Positions 55,291-55,321 of a stretch of 55,321 bases of DNA are shown in pieces (position 1 is the stretch's first letter; every line of letters starts with the position of its first letter). The notes beneath the pieces are model-generated. The model searched no databases and had not been told where the DNA came from. It saw only the letters and a list, made by a program, of their open reading frames with translations. This DNA is from Clostridia bacterium. Lineage in GTDB: Bacteria; Bacillota; Clostridia; Christensenellales; Aristaeellaceae. The position numbers and the translations under genes are program-made. The stretch lies in the NCBI GenBank assembly GCA_017429695.1, contig JAFROK010000039.1, positions 1 to 55,321 on the forward strand, in the 5' to 3' direction.

Positions 55291-55321
55291 AAACGGAAGA
55301 GTTTGATCCTGGCTCAGGACG
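55291..55321 (+). rRNA. rrs: 16S ribosomal RNA, 5' end only
   Basis: GGAAGAGTTTGATCCTGGC is the universal 16S 5' region. Aligning it to the E. coli numbering puts base 1 at about 55291. The gene runs off the window. Confidence 0.95.

Overview
The window looks like a chromosomal segment of an anaerobic, gut- or rumen-type Clostridia bacterium (Bacillota). The evidence is a biotin-dependent sodium-pump decarboxylase, a perfect CIRCE element before groESL, Gram-positive -35/-10 promoters and strong AGGAGG-type ribosome sites, a PASTA kinase/phosphatase pair, PyrR, and several plant-polysaccharide glycosidases (GH3, GH36, GH127). Base composition is moderately GC-rich by eye. I cannot name the species; a Christensenellales-like rumen lineage is only a guess.

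Layout. 1-2803: the end of a four-gene sodium-translocating decarboxylase operon, with the alpha subunit cut by the window edge. 2987-5880: a GNAT acetyltransferase, argF, and a self-repressor-like XRE/S24 protein followed by a stand-alone LexA-type winged helix. 5881-9781 (minus): an Hsp70, DUF5685, J-protein and zinc-ribbon cassette. 9933-15036: an M18 aminopeptidase, mutY and a domain-permuted GH3. 15266-18878: CIRCE-controlled groES-groEL, an orphan HNH protein and metA. 18892-21054: a GH36 alpha-galactosidase.

21244-33449 is a long translation and cell-envelope signalling operon: priA, def, fmt, rsmB, rlmN, prpC, prkC, rsgA, rpe, mnmE. It couples primosome restart, fMet processing, rRNA and tRNA modification and a Ser/Thr phospho-switch, with many start/stop overlaps. 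33468-36826 adds an iron alcohol dehydrogenase, radC, a DUF218 membrane protein and rsmG. 36844-41662 holds a ROK sugar kinase, an MscS channel, a fused PTS EIICBA permease and a decayed alpha/beta hydrolase with three lesions.

41745-45853 has tRNA-Leu, GH127 and a divergent cytosolic sugar-sensor/GGDEF protein. 45910-51456 (minus) is housekeeping: DUF1292, ruvX, pnp, rpsO, pyrR and uraA, the last two with attenuator-like terminators. A five-tRNA operon follows (51814-52220), then recX, a serine hydrolase and lgt (minus). The window ends with an rRNA promoter and the first bases of a 16S gene.

The most unusual signal is a family of 7-bp tandem repeats (TTAGTGR and TCAGTTN) at ten gene borders between 3.5 and 37 kb. 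They supply stop codons and even the last residues of several proteins. Other points of interest are the XRE-S24/LexA-wHTH pair with an operator lodged inside its promoter spacer, the Hsp70 cassette, the LacI-like/GGDEF sensor and the uraA leader. I found no CRISPR array, insertion sequence or intact prophage.
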